A stretch of 64,000 bases of DNA from Chryseobacterium gleum (GTDB taxonomy: Bacteria > Bacteroidota > Bacteroidia > Flavobacteriales_D > Sanyastnellaceae), in assembly GCA_945874695.1 (NCBI GenBank), contig CAMCHP010000004.1:16263-80262 (forward strand), read 5' to 3'. Numbering within the stretch: position 1 is the first letter of the stretch; each line of letters begins with the position of its first letter. Shown here in pieces: positions 1-9,249 of the stretch. The notes below the pieces were generated by a model that searched no databases, was not told the origin of the DNA, and saw only the letters and a program-made list of their open reading frames with translations. The translations under genes and the position numbers were made by a program.

Positions 1-205
1 CATCTGTTCCGAAGAAGGTAATGATGCGCTCGCCAACAAATAGGAAGGCAATCATAATGCCCAAAGAAACCAGCGACGCCTTTTCTTCATGAATATCGCC
101 GCTTCGTTTTTTGACATCAAGAATTACTGGTATTGAACCCACAATGTCAATTACGGCAAACAATACAACCGTTGCCCCGATAAAATCGGAAAACTTGAAT
201 TCCAT
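1..205 (-). CDS. marC: MarC family integral membrane protein (N-terminal part, cut by window edge)
   Basis: Reading the minus strand from ATG at 205 gives about 68 residues before the window ends, starting MEFKFSDFIGATVVLFAVID and including an IVGSIPVILD segment and a second hydrophobic stretch (IMIAFLFVGE). This matches the start of Bacteroidota MarC/NAAT-type inner-membrane proteins, which have six transmembrane segments and whose transported substrate is uncertain. The N-terminal helix, the charged cytoplasmic linker (KKRSGDIHEEKA) and the beginning of helix 2 are visible. It starts 26 bp after the purN stop on the same strand, so the two may be cotranscribed. Only the N-terminal third is present, so completeness cannot be judged. 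Confidence 0.75.
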   Translation of the reverse strand, partial: MEFKFSDFIGATVVLFAVIDIVGSIPVILDVKKRSGDIHEEKASLVSLGIMIAFLFVGERIITFFGTD

Positions 206-231
206 AACGAGAACGTATAATTGAGGTTGAA

Positions 232-810
232 TTACATTCGGCAGAAACCTTCGAGCACTCTTGCGTAATAGCGGTGTTCGAGTTCGAGAACGCGTTGGGC
301 AATGTGTTCGGGTTCATCATGCGACTCGAGTTTCACACGCGCTTGGAAAAGTTTCATGCCTTCGTCGTACGCATCATTCACAAGGTGAATGGTGATTCCC
401 GAATAACGCTCTCCTGCTGCTTTAACAGCCTTGTGTACATGCATGCCGTACATGCCTTGACCGCCAAATTTTGGCAACAAAGCCGGATGAATATTCACAA
501 TGGCTAAGGGGAACCATTCAATAAGTGTTACAGGCACCCGCCACAAAAACCCAGCGAGCGCAATTACATCTACTTGAGCGCTTTGTAAGGCCTTGAGCAC
601 TTTGTCTGATTCGTAGAAATCAGCCTTTGAGAAGCTGAATGTATCAATCCCAAATGCCCGTGCATGTTGCAATACTTCTGCGTCAGCCTTATTGCTCAGC
701 ACCAAAACCACTTTCCCAAAAGAATTGTCTTGGAAATGCTTCATGATTTCCACGGCATTACTCCCGCGACCTGAGGCAAAAATCGCAATACGTTTCACTT
801 GAGCGGACAT
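232..810 (-). CDS. purN: Phosphoribosylglycinamide formyltransferase (10-formyl-THF dependent)
   Basis: This 192-aa protein has the usual PurN length and transfers a formyl group from 10-formyltetrahydrofolate to GAR in purine synthesis (cytosol). The phosphate-binding GRGSN motif is at residues 14-18. The catalytic triad residues align with E. coli PurN: Asn106 and His108 in NIHPALLP, and an Asp at about 149 in AYDEG, in place of the usual LDGG. The ATG at 810 is supported by a TACCTTTG element only 4 nt upstream, which suggests a nearly leaderless mRNA. marC follows 26 bp downstream on the same strand. The divergent neighbour is a T9SS cargo, which gives no functional link. Family assignment is firm. 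Confidence 0.95.
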   Translation of the reverse strand: MSAQVKRIAIFASGRGSNAVEIMKHFQDNSFGKVVLVLSNKADAEVLQHARAFGIDTFSFSKADFYESDKVLKALQSAQVDVIALAGFLWRVPVTLIEWFPLAIVNIHPALLPKFGGQGMYGMHVHKAVKAAGERYSGITIHLVNDAYDEGMKLFQARVKLESHDEPEHIAQRVLELEHRYYARVLEGFCRM

Positions 811-814
811 GCTG

Positions 815-822
815 CAAAGGTA
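815..822 (-). promoter_or_regulatory. Bacteroidota -7 element of purN (TACCTTTG)
   Basis: On the minus strand TACCTTTG is followed by CAGC and then the purN ATG. TAnnTTTG is the known Bacteroidota sigma-A -7 consensus. The 4-nt gap places transcription initiation at or next to the start codon. This is an inference from motif and spacing. Confidence 0.6.
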
Positions 823-1006
823 CGAACTGTAAATGAACTGACCGCGAAGTAAATCGTAAGATCATGCACTGAATGCGTATAAGGCTTCGTCCAAATATTC
901 GATAAAAAAACAGGCTTTTGACGGCTGATAAGCACGCATGATTTTGACTTTATGTAACCTCTTGCTCGTACTTCCGTATACCTCGCGTATATTCACGACT
1001 CTCTCG

Positions 1007-2857
1007 ATGCGCAGTTCTACTTGCATATTCTTTTTGATCAGCTTGGCCATGCCGGCAGGTTTATTTGCTCAACAAGTAAATGCCTATGCCCGTGTTACTG
1101 ATGTAAGCGGAGTTAACCTAACCGTAAGCGATGTGCTCGAAGTACACGATCAATTTGTGGCTGACGAGCAGGTGATCCTAGTCCAGGTTCAGGCCAACGT
1201 ACTATCGAATACAACCAATTCAGAAAGCTTCGGCGACATAACGTCAGCAGGCACTGCGGGTCTTTACGAGGTTCTTGAAATCGAATCAACCCTGCGCTCT
1301 GGCGGAAATTTGCTTCAAGTTACCTTGAAGAATCCTCCGGCAAATACATTTGACACCGGCAGCAATGCGCGATTGCAGCTTGTGACTTTTCCCCAGTTGG
1401 GTTCACCAAATTACACTACGCCCAATGCCATCACTTGTGAGGCATGGAACGGCGAGCGAGGGGGCATCGTGGCTTTTCAAGTTACGGGTACCCTTACGGT
1501 GGCTCACAACATTCATGCCGACGGCCTTGGCTTTCGGGGTGGTACAAGATCGGTTGATAACCACAACAGCAGCGACTGCAACAATACCATCTTCTGGAGT
1601 CACTCATCGACGCATGGCGAAAAAGGCGAAGGCATTCATCGGAACACCAACAACGACTATCGCTACAGCCGTGGAAAAATGGTGAGCGGCGGCGGTGGTG
1701 GCTCAAGTCACAATGGTGGTGGCGGTGGCGGAGGCAACTTCACCGGCGGTGGCATCGGTGGCTCAGGCTGGAATGGCACCTCTACAGGTTGCTCGCCCAG
1801 TACAAGCGGCTTGGGTGGTTTAGGGCTTTCCTTCTACATCGAACCGAACCGTGTATTCATGGGCGGTGGCGGTGGCGGTGGCCAACAAAACAACAGTGTA
1901 GGCACAGTGGGTGCTGCGGGCGGTGGCTTAGTCTTCATTAAAGCAGAAACACTCACCACCCCCGAATCAGCGTGCAGCCTGCGCATTAGTGCGAATGGCG
2001 CAACAGCCCCAAATGCTGGCAATGACGGCTCAGGTGGCGGTGGCGCAGGCGGTAGCATTGTTTTTCAAGTGAACGATTTTGACGTTTCTGATGTTTGTCC
2101 ACTTGCTATCCAGGCCAACGGAGGTGCTGGTGGATCAGTAACTTCATCTACTCACGCAGGCGGCGGCGGTGGCGGCCAAGGGACGATTGTTTACCCTGAC
2201 GGACAACCCACGATGAACATTACATCAAACACCTTAAACGGCGCTGGGGGCTGCGACAATTCAAGCTGTACCCAAGCTGCTGCATCCGGGTTGGGACTAA
2301 ACAACACCGGTATTTTAACGGGTTTGCAATCCCTGCTCAGTGCTGAGTCTATTGACTTAACTGCGCGTGCACAGGGCAAAAGGGTAAATCTGGAGTGGTT
2401 CGTTACACAACCATCGCACCCATCAGCCATACCTACTCGCGTAGAACGGTCATCCAATCTTGAAGGATGGGACGCGATCGTTGAAGCGTACGTTTTTCCA
2501 GACTTCAAGCAATCACACACAGATGAACCAGGCAGCGGCACTTGGTATTACCGCGCCAGCGCTTTAGATGGCTCACAGGTAAAATCACAAGTGCGTGCTG
2601 TAGAAATCGCTCCCGAAGGCCCTATGATTCTTAGTTACTTTCCCAATCCAGCTGACAACATTGCATTTCTAAGGTTTAGTGGCCCTCTGTTCGGAGAATG
2701 TACGGTAATCGCTCCTGACGGTCGAATTATTCAAAACCACCAACTCAACGGCCACACCGAACTAACACTGAACTTGGACTACATTGCTTCTGGCATCTAC
2801 CTGATTGAATTGCGTGCTGATGATCAACGAGAAATGCTTCGGTTAAAAGTTCGTTAA
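1007..2857 (+). CDS. Glycine-rich secreted protein with T9SS type A sorting domain
   Basis: A 616-aa exported protein. I place the start at ATG 1007 because it begins a clean signal peptide (MRSSTCIFFLISLAMPAGLFAQ); the longer reading from 938 would put 23 extra residues in front of it. The middle (roughly residues 220-470) is full of Gly runs such as GGGGGSS and NGGGGGGG interspersed with Asn/Ser, a low-complexity composition seen in surface and adhesion proteins. The C-terminal 75 residues form a T9SS sorting domain: a YFPNPADN start, a GRII turn, an ASGIYLIEL motif and a basic end (LRLKVR). The protein is therefore predicted to cross the outer membrane by T9SS and be surface-attached or released. 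No catalytic domain is recognisable. It lies 78 bp before the acylase gene. Confidence 0.85.
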   Translation: MRSSTCIFFLISLAMPAGLFAQQVNAYARVTDVSGVNLTVSDVLEVHDQFVADEQVILVQVQANVLSNTTNSESFGDITSAGTAGLYEVLEIESTLRSGGNLLQVTLKNPPANTFDTGSNARLQLVTFPQLGSPNYTTPNAITCEAWNGERGGIVAFQVTGTLTVAHNIHADGLGFRGGTRSVDNHNSSDCNNTIFWSHSSTHGEKGEGIHRNTNNDYRYSRGKMVSGGGGGSSHNGGGGGGGNFTGGGIGGSGWNGTSTGCSPSTSGLGGLGLSFYIEPNRVFMGGGGGGGQQNNSVGTVGAAGGGLVFIKAETLTTPESACSLRISANGATAPNAGNDGSGGGGAGGSIVFQVNDFDVSDVCPLAIQANGGAGGSVTSSTHAGGGGGGQGTIVYPDGQPTMNITSNTLNGAGGCDNSSCTQAAASGLGLNNTGILTGLQSLLSAESIDLTARAQGKRVNLEWFVTQPSHPSAIPTRVERSSNLEGWDAIVEAYVFPDFKQSHTDEPGSGTWYYRASALDGSQVKSQVRAVEIAPEGPMILSYFPNPADNIAFLRFSGPLFGECTVIAPDGRIIQNHQLNGHTELTLNLDYIASGIYLIELRADDQREMLRLKVR

Positions 2858-2935
2858 GCCGATAAGTGCGAAGCGCAATTTGTAAATTTACCGTTGTTGT
2901 AACTCCACTGTTCACGCGAATCTTCAAGCTCACCC

Positions 2936-5038
2936 ATGAATTACTATTTAGCAACCGTCCTTCTGTGGACTCTTGCCCTCGGCGGGTTTGCCCAAGCCCC
3001 CTTTTCACAAGCATTTGCAACAATAAACCCTCAAAAAATCACAATAGCTCGCGATCAATGGGGTGTGCCCCATATTTTTGCTGAAACTGACGCTGAGGTG
3101 GCCTATGGTTTGGCATGGGCCAATGCAGAAGATGATTTTTTCACCATGCAAGAGCTCCTATTTTCGGTCAAAGGTATGGCTGGAAAGGCTATGGGTAAAG
3201 ATGGGGCTGCGCGCGATTTTTTCGTCCATACTCTAAATTTGCAAGAAGTAACTCGGCGACGTCTTGATTCATTTTCCCCTGAATTCTTGCGGTACATCGA
3301 TGCCTATTGTCAAGGATTGAATGCTTTTGCGGCGGCTCATCCGAACGAAGTGAGAGTAAAAAAAGCATTCCCAGTAGCAGTCATCGACGTGCTTTCAGGG
3401 TATGTATTCGCGATGACCGCGCTCACGGGAGGCCCTGGCGCCGTGAAAGGGATTCTTGACGGCACATTTGAGAACCAATCGCCCACCTACGGTTCAAATG
3501 CATTCAGCTTCAACAGTGCTGTTACACGTGATGGCGGAACATTACTTTGTATCAATCCGCACCAGCCAGTTACAGGGCCATTTTCATGGTACGAGGCGCA
3601 CCTTGTGAGCAACGAAGGGTTAAACATCCATGGCGCGCTCTTTCCAGGCGGCACGTCAGTATTTCTCGGCAACAACGCCAACATCGGATGGGCACACACC
3701 TTCAATCACCTCGATTTGATCGACCTCTTCGAACTTGAAATGCACCCCCAAAAAAAACTGCACTACCGCTTCAATGGCGCATGGGAAAAACTTGAAATCC
3801 GAAAAGTAAAATTGACGGTTAAGCTTAAACCTTGGCTGCCCGCCATCACCGTAAGAAAAAAGTCTTACACAAGCGTTGCGGGCCCTACGTTAGCCTCTAA
3901 AAATGGCAGATTCTACAGCATAAAAATGCCAGCGCTTGAGCGTGTTGGTTCAAGTGAGCAATGGTACCGAATGAACAAGGCCCAAAACTTCAACCAGTTT
4001 TACAAGGCTGTTTCGATGGGACAAACCACCATGTTTAACATCGTGTATGCTGACCGTTTTGACACGATTATGTATCTGAACAATGCGGTTATGCCCAAAC
4101 GCAACCCAAACTTTGATTACTCAGGCGTTATAGGTTTACATAGCGATCAGGTGCTCTGGAACACCTTTCACCCAACCGAAGACTTGGTTCAATACATCAA
4201 CCCCAGTTGCGGCTATGTATTCAACACGAACAATTTGCCCACCAACGCTACGTGCGCCGAAGCGCAACATTCGATTGACGACTACCCCAAATATTTTGGT
4301 TTCACCAAAGACGCAGGGAACAACAACCGCGCCCTGCGATTTATGGATCTCATTTCTTGGTCAGGCGAAATGACCTTTGAGCGGATGAAAGAAATCAAAT
4401 TCGATCAAGAGTTCAGGGCCTGCACCAAAATGTACGAGAGCATTGAACACTTGCTTATGCTTGACCTAAGCCATGAGTCGCGCATCGCGTCGTTGCAACA
4501 ACACATTATCAATTGGGACGGTTGTGCTGATCAAAACAGCATCGGTGCTGCGGTTTATTTACTCGTTTTTCAAACCATCTTTAAGGCCCTGAATTACACT
4601 GATGTACAATTCAAAACAGCCATTGATGTGCCTCAAAGTGCCTATATCGATGCCCTGCACCAGGCGCAAACTCATCTCGACACGTATTTTAACGGGCAAG
4701 CAGTGCCTCTAGGTGAACTGCAGCGCCATGTAAGGGCCGATGTAAATTTAGCGCTGGGCGGATTTCCTGACGCTTTAGCGGCCAATTACAATCAGCCTTG
4801 GCAAAACGGACGGTTCAAACCTTTGGTAGCTGATTCATATACCCATTTCGTGGCATGGACACCCGGTGATAGTTTACCCTATTTCGAGACCTTACACCCT
4901 TTTGGGGCAAGCAATCGTATTGATTCGCCGCATTATACTGACCAAATGCGACCATATGCTGAGCAAACACCCAAAGTAATGACCCTCGATCGTGGTTCCA
5001 TTTTACGCAATGCAACGCGGGTATATTCACCGCAGTGA
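2936..5038 (+). CDS. Penicillin acylase / acyl-homoserine-lactone acylase family Ntn hydrolase
   Basis: A 700-aa secreted enzyme with a signal peptide (residues 1-19, ending GGFAQ). It has the S45 layout: an alpha-chain region with the family-typical GVPHIFAET and AYGLAWANAEDD blocks (residues 43-67), then YGSNAF, where Ser187 would become the N-terminal nucleophile of the beta chain after self-cleavage. INPHQP and GNNANIGWAHT blocks follow. The family cleaves amide bonds of acylated substrates (beta-lactams, acyl-homoserine lactones, other N-acyl compounds) in the periplasm or outside the cell. The substrate cannot be told from sequence. No T9SS sorting domain is present, so a periplasmic location is likely. 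A hairpin (CCGGC-TAAAC-GCCGG) lies just after the stop but lacks a T tract. Confidence 0.9.
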   Translation: MNYYLATVLLWTLALGGFAQAPFSQAFATINPQKITIARDQWGVPHIFAETDAEVAYGLAWANAEDDFFTMQELLFSVKGMAGKAMGKDGAARDFFVHTLNLQEVTRRRLDSFSPEFLRYIDAYCQGLNAFAAAHPNEVRVKKAFPVAVIDVLSGYVFAMTALTGGPGAVKGILDGTFENQSPTYGSNAFSFNSAVTRDGGTLLCINPHQPVTGPFSWYEAHLVSNEGLNIHGALFPGGTSVFLGNNANIGWAHTFNHLDLIDLFELEMHPQKKLHYRFNGAWEKLEIRKVKLTVKLKPWLPAITVRKKSYTSVAGPTLASKNGRFYSIKMPALERVGSSEQWYRMNKAQNFNQFYKAVSMGQTTMFNIVYADRFDTIMYLNNAVMPKRNPNFDYSGVIGLHSDQVLWNTFHPTEDLVQYINPSCGYVFNTNNLPTNATCAEAQHSIDDYPKYFGFTKDAGNNNRALRFMDLISWSGEMTFERMKEIKFDQEFRACTKMYESIEHLLMLDLSHESRIASLQQHIINWDGCADQNSIGAAVYLLVFQTIFKALNYTDVQFKTAIDVPQSAYIDALHQAQTHLDTYFNGQAVPLGELQRHVRADVNLALGGFPDALAANYNQPWQNGRFKPLVADSYTHFVAWTPGDSLPYFETLHPFGASNRIDSPHYTDQMRPYAEQTPKVMTLDRGSILRNATRVYSPQ

Positions 5039-5126
5039 TCTCCGGCTAAACGCCGGGATGGTGCCAGTACCGAAGATGCAACCCTTCATGATTATTGCGC
5101 GTTTTTAGGATATAAACCCGAACACG

Positions 5127-5297
5127 ATGGCAAGTTCAAATAAAAATCAAAGGGCTGGCACTTCAGAAATGTACGACTTCAGCAGTCCGCTTTGGGATGG
5201 CTATTTCAAAGCGACCCGCAGTAAAGCGCGCTTTCCAAGGGGGTATAAAGAAGTGTCTTCCGTGACCGATGAAGATCACGAAAGACAATCACATTAA
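5127..5297 (+). CDS. Possible small protein, 56 aa, unknown function
   Basis: This is an open frame from ATG 5127 to TAA 5297. It begins MASSNKNQRAG, contains YDFSSPLWDGYF, and ends in a charged tail (VTDEDHERQSH). It is hydrophilic with no signal peptide or membrane segment. It fills most of the gap between the acylase gene and the convergent DUF2723 gene and ends 22 bp before a rho-independent terminator on the same strand, which fits the last gene of a transcript. There is no good ribosome-binding site and I do not recognise a family. It may be real or chance. Confidence 0.4.
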   Translation: MASSNKNQRAGTSEMYDFSSPLWDGYFKATRSKARFPRGYKEVSSVTDEDHERQSH

Positions 5298-5307
5298 TTT
5301 CAATCTG

Positions 5308-8300
5308 TTAGAACGTAAAGCTTCCGAGGTTTCGGAGGCTTTTTTCTTTGGCCTCAATTGCAGCGTCTACCTTGTCAAGACGATCACGCAGTGTTTCTAT
5401 GCGTGGGTCATCAGGCATGTACACTTGCATCACTTGAATGATGCGCGAATTGACTTGATAGTACAACGAAAGATCGTCCATAGTTTGTGAGAAAAATGGC
5501 TCTCCCAACGAAAGGAAGTAGTACATCTCATCATCAAAAATATCGAACAAACGCTCGGCCAATTGGCTTCCTTCTTTCAAAGCAATAGCGCGTTCTTCAG
5601 GCGACAAGACTTCAATCGCAACACGATTGCTATCGGCCTCACTAAGCGCCATAAAAGCTTCGGCTACGGGCAATAAAACACGATCGAAAGGCACGTTCTT
5701 CTCTGGCGTCACTTCAAGTACTTTCTGCAATACCGCCAATGCCTTCTTCTCTTTACCCTCTTCAATAAGTTGTTCTGCGAGGTTCGAGAACTGAAGGCGC
5801 AAATTGGTTGTCATACGGCGGTTATTCTCATCCATATAGATGCCATTGCCTTCAACATAATCCATGTTGCCCCACGCAAACTCATTCATGATGTTGTCGT
5901 ACATGGTGTCTGACGCAAAGCCGCCTTGAACGTTCGGATTTGGGTTCTTCGGATATTTAATTGGCACCAGTCGATAGGCCAACCCTTCGAGTCTGAAATA
6001 GTCTTGCAAGCCAATGTACGAGTCAGGCCCAGTGGTAACCGCAAAGTAAATCGGACGTGTCCAGTCGTTGTTGCGCAAAAGTTCAAGCACCATGAAGTGA
6101 TTCTTGAGCAAGTATTGGCGTGGCTGATTGCGTTGATCAGTTACAGTCCATTCAATGGCACCCACCATGTTCTGAGCCTCTTCGGGGTTCAATACACCAT
6201 TGGCCATTACCGCGTTTGAATCAACCGGAATTCTGAAGCTATTTGACGGCAAGAAGGCGTATGCCTTGCCTTCGCCATAATCGATGGTACGCTGATCATC
6301 AAGGGCAACTTGCATAGCCCCTTCAAGGTCGATGAACGGATTACTTGGGTCTTTCGGCTGCTCAAGCAACACGATGTCACGAGTTCCTTGGCGGTACTGC
6401 TCTTCGTCTTGGTAAATCTGCACAGGGTCAGAAATGTAGGCTTTGCGGCGCATTTGATCAATGTACCAGTCGGTATTTAAAAGACTCAAGTTCACAATAC
6501 GCACATCGGTGCGGTAGCCTTCAACTTCTTGAATGTACCAAAGCGGGAACGTATCGTTATCGCCGTTGGTAAACAGTATCGCATTGGGCTCCAATGAGTC
6601 GAGGTAGTTCTTTGCGAAGTCAACTCCGGTGCGACGTTTTGCACGGGAGTGATCATCCCAACCTTCCGAAGCGAGAACCGCAGGTACGGCCAAGCACAAC
6701 AAAGCTGGAACCGCAGCTTTGATGACATCACTCGCCTTAACCAATTGAAGCAACATCATCACCGCGAATGCCACAACAGCAACCCCAGCCATGAACAAAA
6801 TGCTATACGAGAAACCGTGATCTCCACCACCAAAATTCTCAACGGTATAGAACAGCAAACCTCCACCAATTGACATACCTGCGATAATACCGAGGTCTTT
6901 CCACTTCATGTTTTGGGCCGCCCAATAAAGTGCATACACGCCCAAACCAATCCATATTGCATACGCATAGAACGAACCTGAATAGGCATAATCACGCTCA
7001 CGCGGTTGGAATGGTGTTTGATTCAAATACACCAAAATCGCGAAGCCCGTCATCAAGAAGAGCAGTGTTGTAACCCAAAACTCCTTGGGAGAGCGTACCA
7101 ATTGAAAAATCAACCCAATTAAGCCCAAAAGCAAAGGCAAGTAGAAGAAGCGGTTGTAGCCTTGATTCTTCAACTCACTTTCAGGCAAACGTTCGCGGTT
7201 TCCGAGGCGTTGCTCATCAATGAAATCTACGCCTGACAACCAGTTCCCTTCCCTAAAGCTGCCATGGCCTTGCACATCGTTTTGGCGACCAACGAAATTC
7301 CAGAGGAAGTAACGTCCATACATCCAATTGATTTGGTAGTCGGTGAAGAAGCGCATGTTCTCACCTTGGGTTGGAACCAATTCGCCATGCAAGCGGTCAA
7401 GTTCGGCTTGAATTTGAATGGCGCGATCGTACTCGGGCGACGATCCGCTTTGATTGGCGCGCATCGTAGCGATTCGCAAATCTTGCTCAAGCATACGTTG
7501 CTGTTGTTCGAGTCGATCAACATATTCTTTGCCCCCAGTCACGCGTACCGCCAAAAGATCGACCATGTATTGAGAAACTGCTTCTACCATTTGCTCATCG
7601 TCAAGCATGGCCAACTGGTCAAATTCGCCGCTTCGCTCATTCTTCACGAGCAATTCTTTATCACTTTTCACCACAAAGCTATTCGACGCCTTGAGCTTAT
7701 AGGCACCGAATATTTTATTGAGCGTACGTTCTAAGGTCGCCTTGTCAAGATCGGCGCCAAACACATTCGTTTGCAAGTGGTAGGCAAACTCTTCGCGGTT
7801 GAGCATCATGCCTGGCATAAGCGGACTCTCGAAGACACGGGTGATGCTGTAATCTTTGTAATTGCTCCAGCGCTTGTATTCGGTCACATGGCTTCCTTGT
7901 GTGCTGTGCATCCGCGGGAAGACCATCGTGAAGCGGTCATCATAATTGGGCACACTTTTTTTGCGTTCGCCGCTGTCGATGTACTCTTGCTTAATCTCAT
8001 ACTTCGCACCTTGCGTTTCAGCCACAAATTTCTCAGCAGCAAAGCGACTTCTGAATGAGCGCACGCGCTTTTCGATCACACCGCGCTGCTCAACAACGCT
8101 GAAACTTTTCACCCAAGTTGGCTTCCCATCGAGGTATTGCTGTTCGGGGTCGGTTGGAGAGTTCCAATACTGGCCCGTCAAAAGCGGACGGTCGCCGTAT
8201 TGCTCACGGTTCAAGTACGCGAGAAGTGCGAATAAGTTCTCAGGATTGTTCTCATCCATGGGAGGATTCGCCGATGAGCGAATCACGATCATCGCAAAGG

Positions 8301-9201
8301 TTGAATACCCAATAAGCACATACAAGAACGAGAGGGTCACAAAATTCAATACGCCCCACCCTTTCTTGCGTGAAAACCACAACAGGCTCGCAATGAGCGC
8401 AATCACAAGCACGGCATAAACAACAACCCCTGTGTTAAACGCCATACCCAAACTATTCACGAAGAAGAGCTCAAACTTCGCAGCCAAGCGCACAAATTCT
8501 TGGATGATTCCATACTGTACAAATCCAAGAACCGCTAAAGAAAGCACGCCCGTAATCACAAAGCCTTTCATGTTGGGCTTGTAATTCTTGAAATAGTATA
8601 CATAACCAATGGCTGGTATGGCAAGGAGGTTCAACAAGTGCACCCCAATCGACAATCCCATCAAATACGCAATGAGCAAAATCCATCGCATTTCTCCAGC
8701 GCCGTCGGCAACACTCTCCCACTTGAGAATGGCCCAGAAAACAGCCGCGGTGAATAGCGAAGACATCGCATACACTTCGCCTTCAACGGCACTGAACCAA
8801 AATGAGTCGCTGAAGGTATAGGCCAATCCGCCGATGGCACCCGAAGCCATAATCGCAACAATTTTTCCTTTGGTGAGTGCACCCGACTGTTCAGCAACTT
8901 TGCGTGCGAAGTAGGTAATGCTCCAAAACAAAAACAAAATGGTGAACGACGAAGCCAGTGCACTCATCACGTTGACCGCTGTCGCTTCATAGCCCGCAGG
9001 CGCGAAAAGCGTGAAAAAGCGAGCGATCATCATAAACAGCGGAGCGCCTGGAGGGTGCCCCACTTCAAGCTTGTAGGCTGAAGCAATAAACTCACCACAG
9101 TCCCAAAAGCTTGCTGTTGGTTCTATGGTGAGTAAGTAAACTACAGTTGCAACGAGCCATACGGCCCATCCTGTCAATACATTCGTACGTTGAAAGTTCA
9201 T
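5308..9201 (-). CDS. DUF2723 family polytopic membrane protein (GT-C fold, protein O-mannosyltransferase-like), unusually long
   Basis: A 1297-aa protein. The N-terminus has the DUF2723 signature: transmembrane helix 1 (residues 11-26), then WDCGEFI (33-39) with the acidic residue expected of GT-C enzymes, and GHPPGAPL (48-55). More than ten further hydrophobic segments follow, then a large soluble region with a DNDTFPLWYIQE block. The C-terminal 200 residues look like helical TPR-type hairpins (EKKALAVLQKVLEV). Members of this family resemble the TMEM260-type O-mannosyltransferases, and a role in glycosylating exported proteins is plausible; that is inference from family. A TAACTTCG element lies about 28 nt upstream of the ATG. 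It converges on the acylase transcript, whose terminator sits in its coding end. Confidence 0.85.
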   Translation of the reverse strand: MNFQRTNVLTGWAVWLVATVVYLLTIEPTASFWDCGEFIASAYKLEVGHPPGAPLFMMIARFFTLFAPAGYEATAVNVMSALASSFTILFLFWSITYFARKVAEQSGALTKGKIVAIMASGAIGGLAYTFSDSFWFSAVEGEVYAMSSLFTAAVFWAILKWESVADGAGEMRWILLIAYLMGLSIGVHLLNLLAIPAIGYVYYFKNYKPNMKGFVITGVLSLAVLGFVQYGIIQEFVRLAAKFELFFVNSLGMAFNTGVVVYAVLVIALIASLLWFSRKKGWGVLNFVTLSFLYVLIGYSTFAMIVIRSSANPPMDENNPENLFALLAYLNREQYGDRPLLTGQYWNSPTDPEQQYLDGKPTWVKSFSVVEQRGVIEKRVRSFRSRFAAEKFVAETQGAKYEIKQEYIDSGERKKSVPNYDDRFTMVFPRMHSTQGSHVTEYKRWSNYKDYSITRVFESPLMPGMMLNREEFAYHLQTNVFGADLDKATLERTLNKIFGAYKLKASNSFVVKSDKELLVKNERSGEFDQLAMLDDEQMVEAVSQYMVDLLAVRVTGGKEYVDRLEQQQRMLEQDLRIATMRANQSGSSPEYDRAIQIQAELDRLHGELVPTQGENMRFFTDYQINWMYGRYFLWNFVGRQNDVQGHGSFREGNWLSGVDFIDEQRLGNRERLPESELKNQGYNRFFYLPLLLGLIGLIFQLVRSPKEFWVTTLLFLMTGFAILVYLNQTPFQPRERDYAYSGSFYAYAIWIGLGVYALYWAAQNMKWKDLGIIAGMSIGGGLLFYTVENFGGGDHGFSYSILFMAGVAVVAFAVMMLLQLVKASDVIKAAVPALLCLAVPAVLASEGWDDHSRAKRRTGVDFAKNYLDSLEPNAILFTNGDNDTFPLWYIQEVEGYRTDVRIVNLSLLNTDWYIDQMRRKAYISDPVQIYQDEEQYRQGTRDIVLLEQPKDPSNPFIDLEGAMQVALDDQRTIDYGEGKAYAFLPSNSFRIPVDSNAVMANGVLNPEEAQNMVGAIEWTVTDQRNQPRQYLLKNHFMVLELLRNNDWTRPIYFAVTTGPDSYIGLQDYFRLEGLAYRLVPIKYPKNPNPNVQGGFASDTMYDNIMNEFAWGNMDYVEGNGIYMDENNRRMTTNLRLQFSNLAEQLIEEGKEKKALAVLQKVLEVTPEKNVPFDRVLLPVAEAFMALSEADSNRVAIEVLSPEERAIALKEGSQLAERLFDIFDDEMYYFLSLGEPFFSQTMDDLSLYYQVNSRIIQVMQVYMPDDPRIETLRDRLDKVDAAIEAKEKSLRNLGSFTF
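5320..5345 (+). terminator. Rho-independent terminator inside the 3' coding end of the convergent gene
   Basis: GCTTCCGA - GGTT - TCGGAGGC forms an 8-bp stem with one mismatch and is followed by six T on the plus strand. It would end the acylase/small-ORF transcript. The same bases encode the last residues (around KSLRNLGSF) of the minus-strand DUF2723 protein. Confidence 0.75.
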
Positions 9202-9249
9202 AAGCGCAGGCCTTTACGGGGCTAAGCGGCGAAGTTATGAATTATCTTC

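Noticed and set aside
862..1050. Minus-strand 62-codon frame between purN and the glycine-rich gene
   Set aside because: It is antisense to the signal peptide of the gene at 1007 and to its promoter region; purN has its own promoter beyond it.
5041..5056. CCGGC/GCCGG hairpin just after the acylase gene as its terminator
   Set aside because: Only five pairs and no T tract; the hairpin at 5320 is much stronger.
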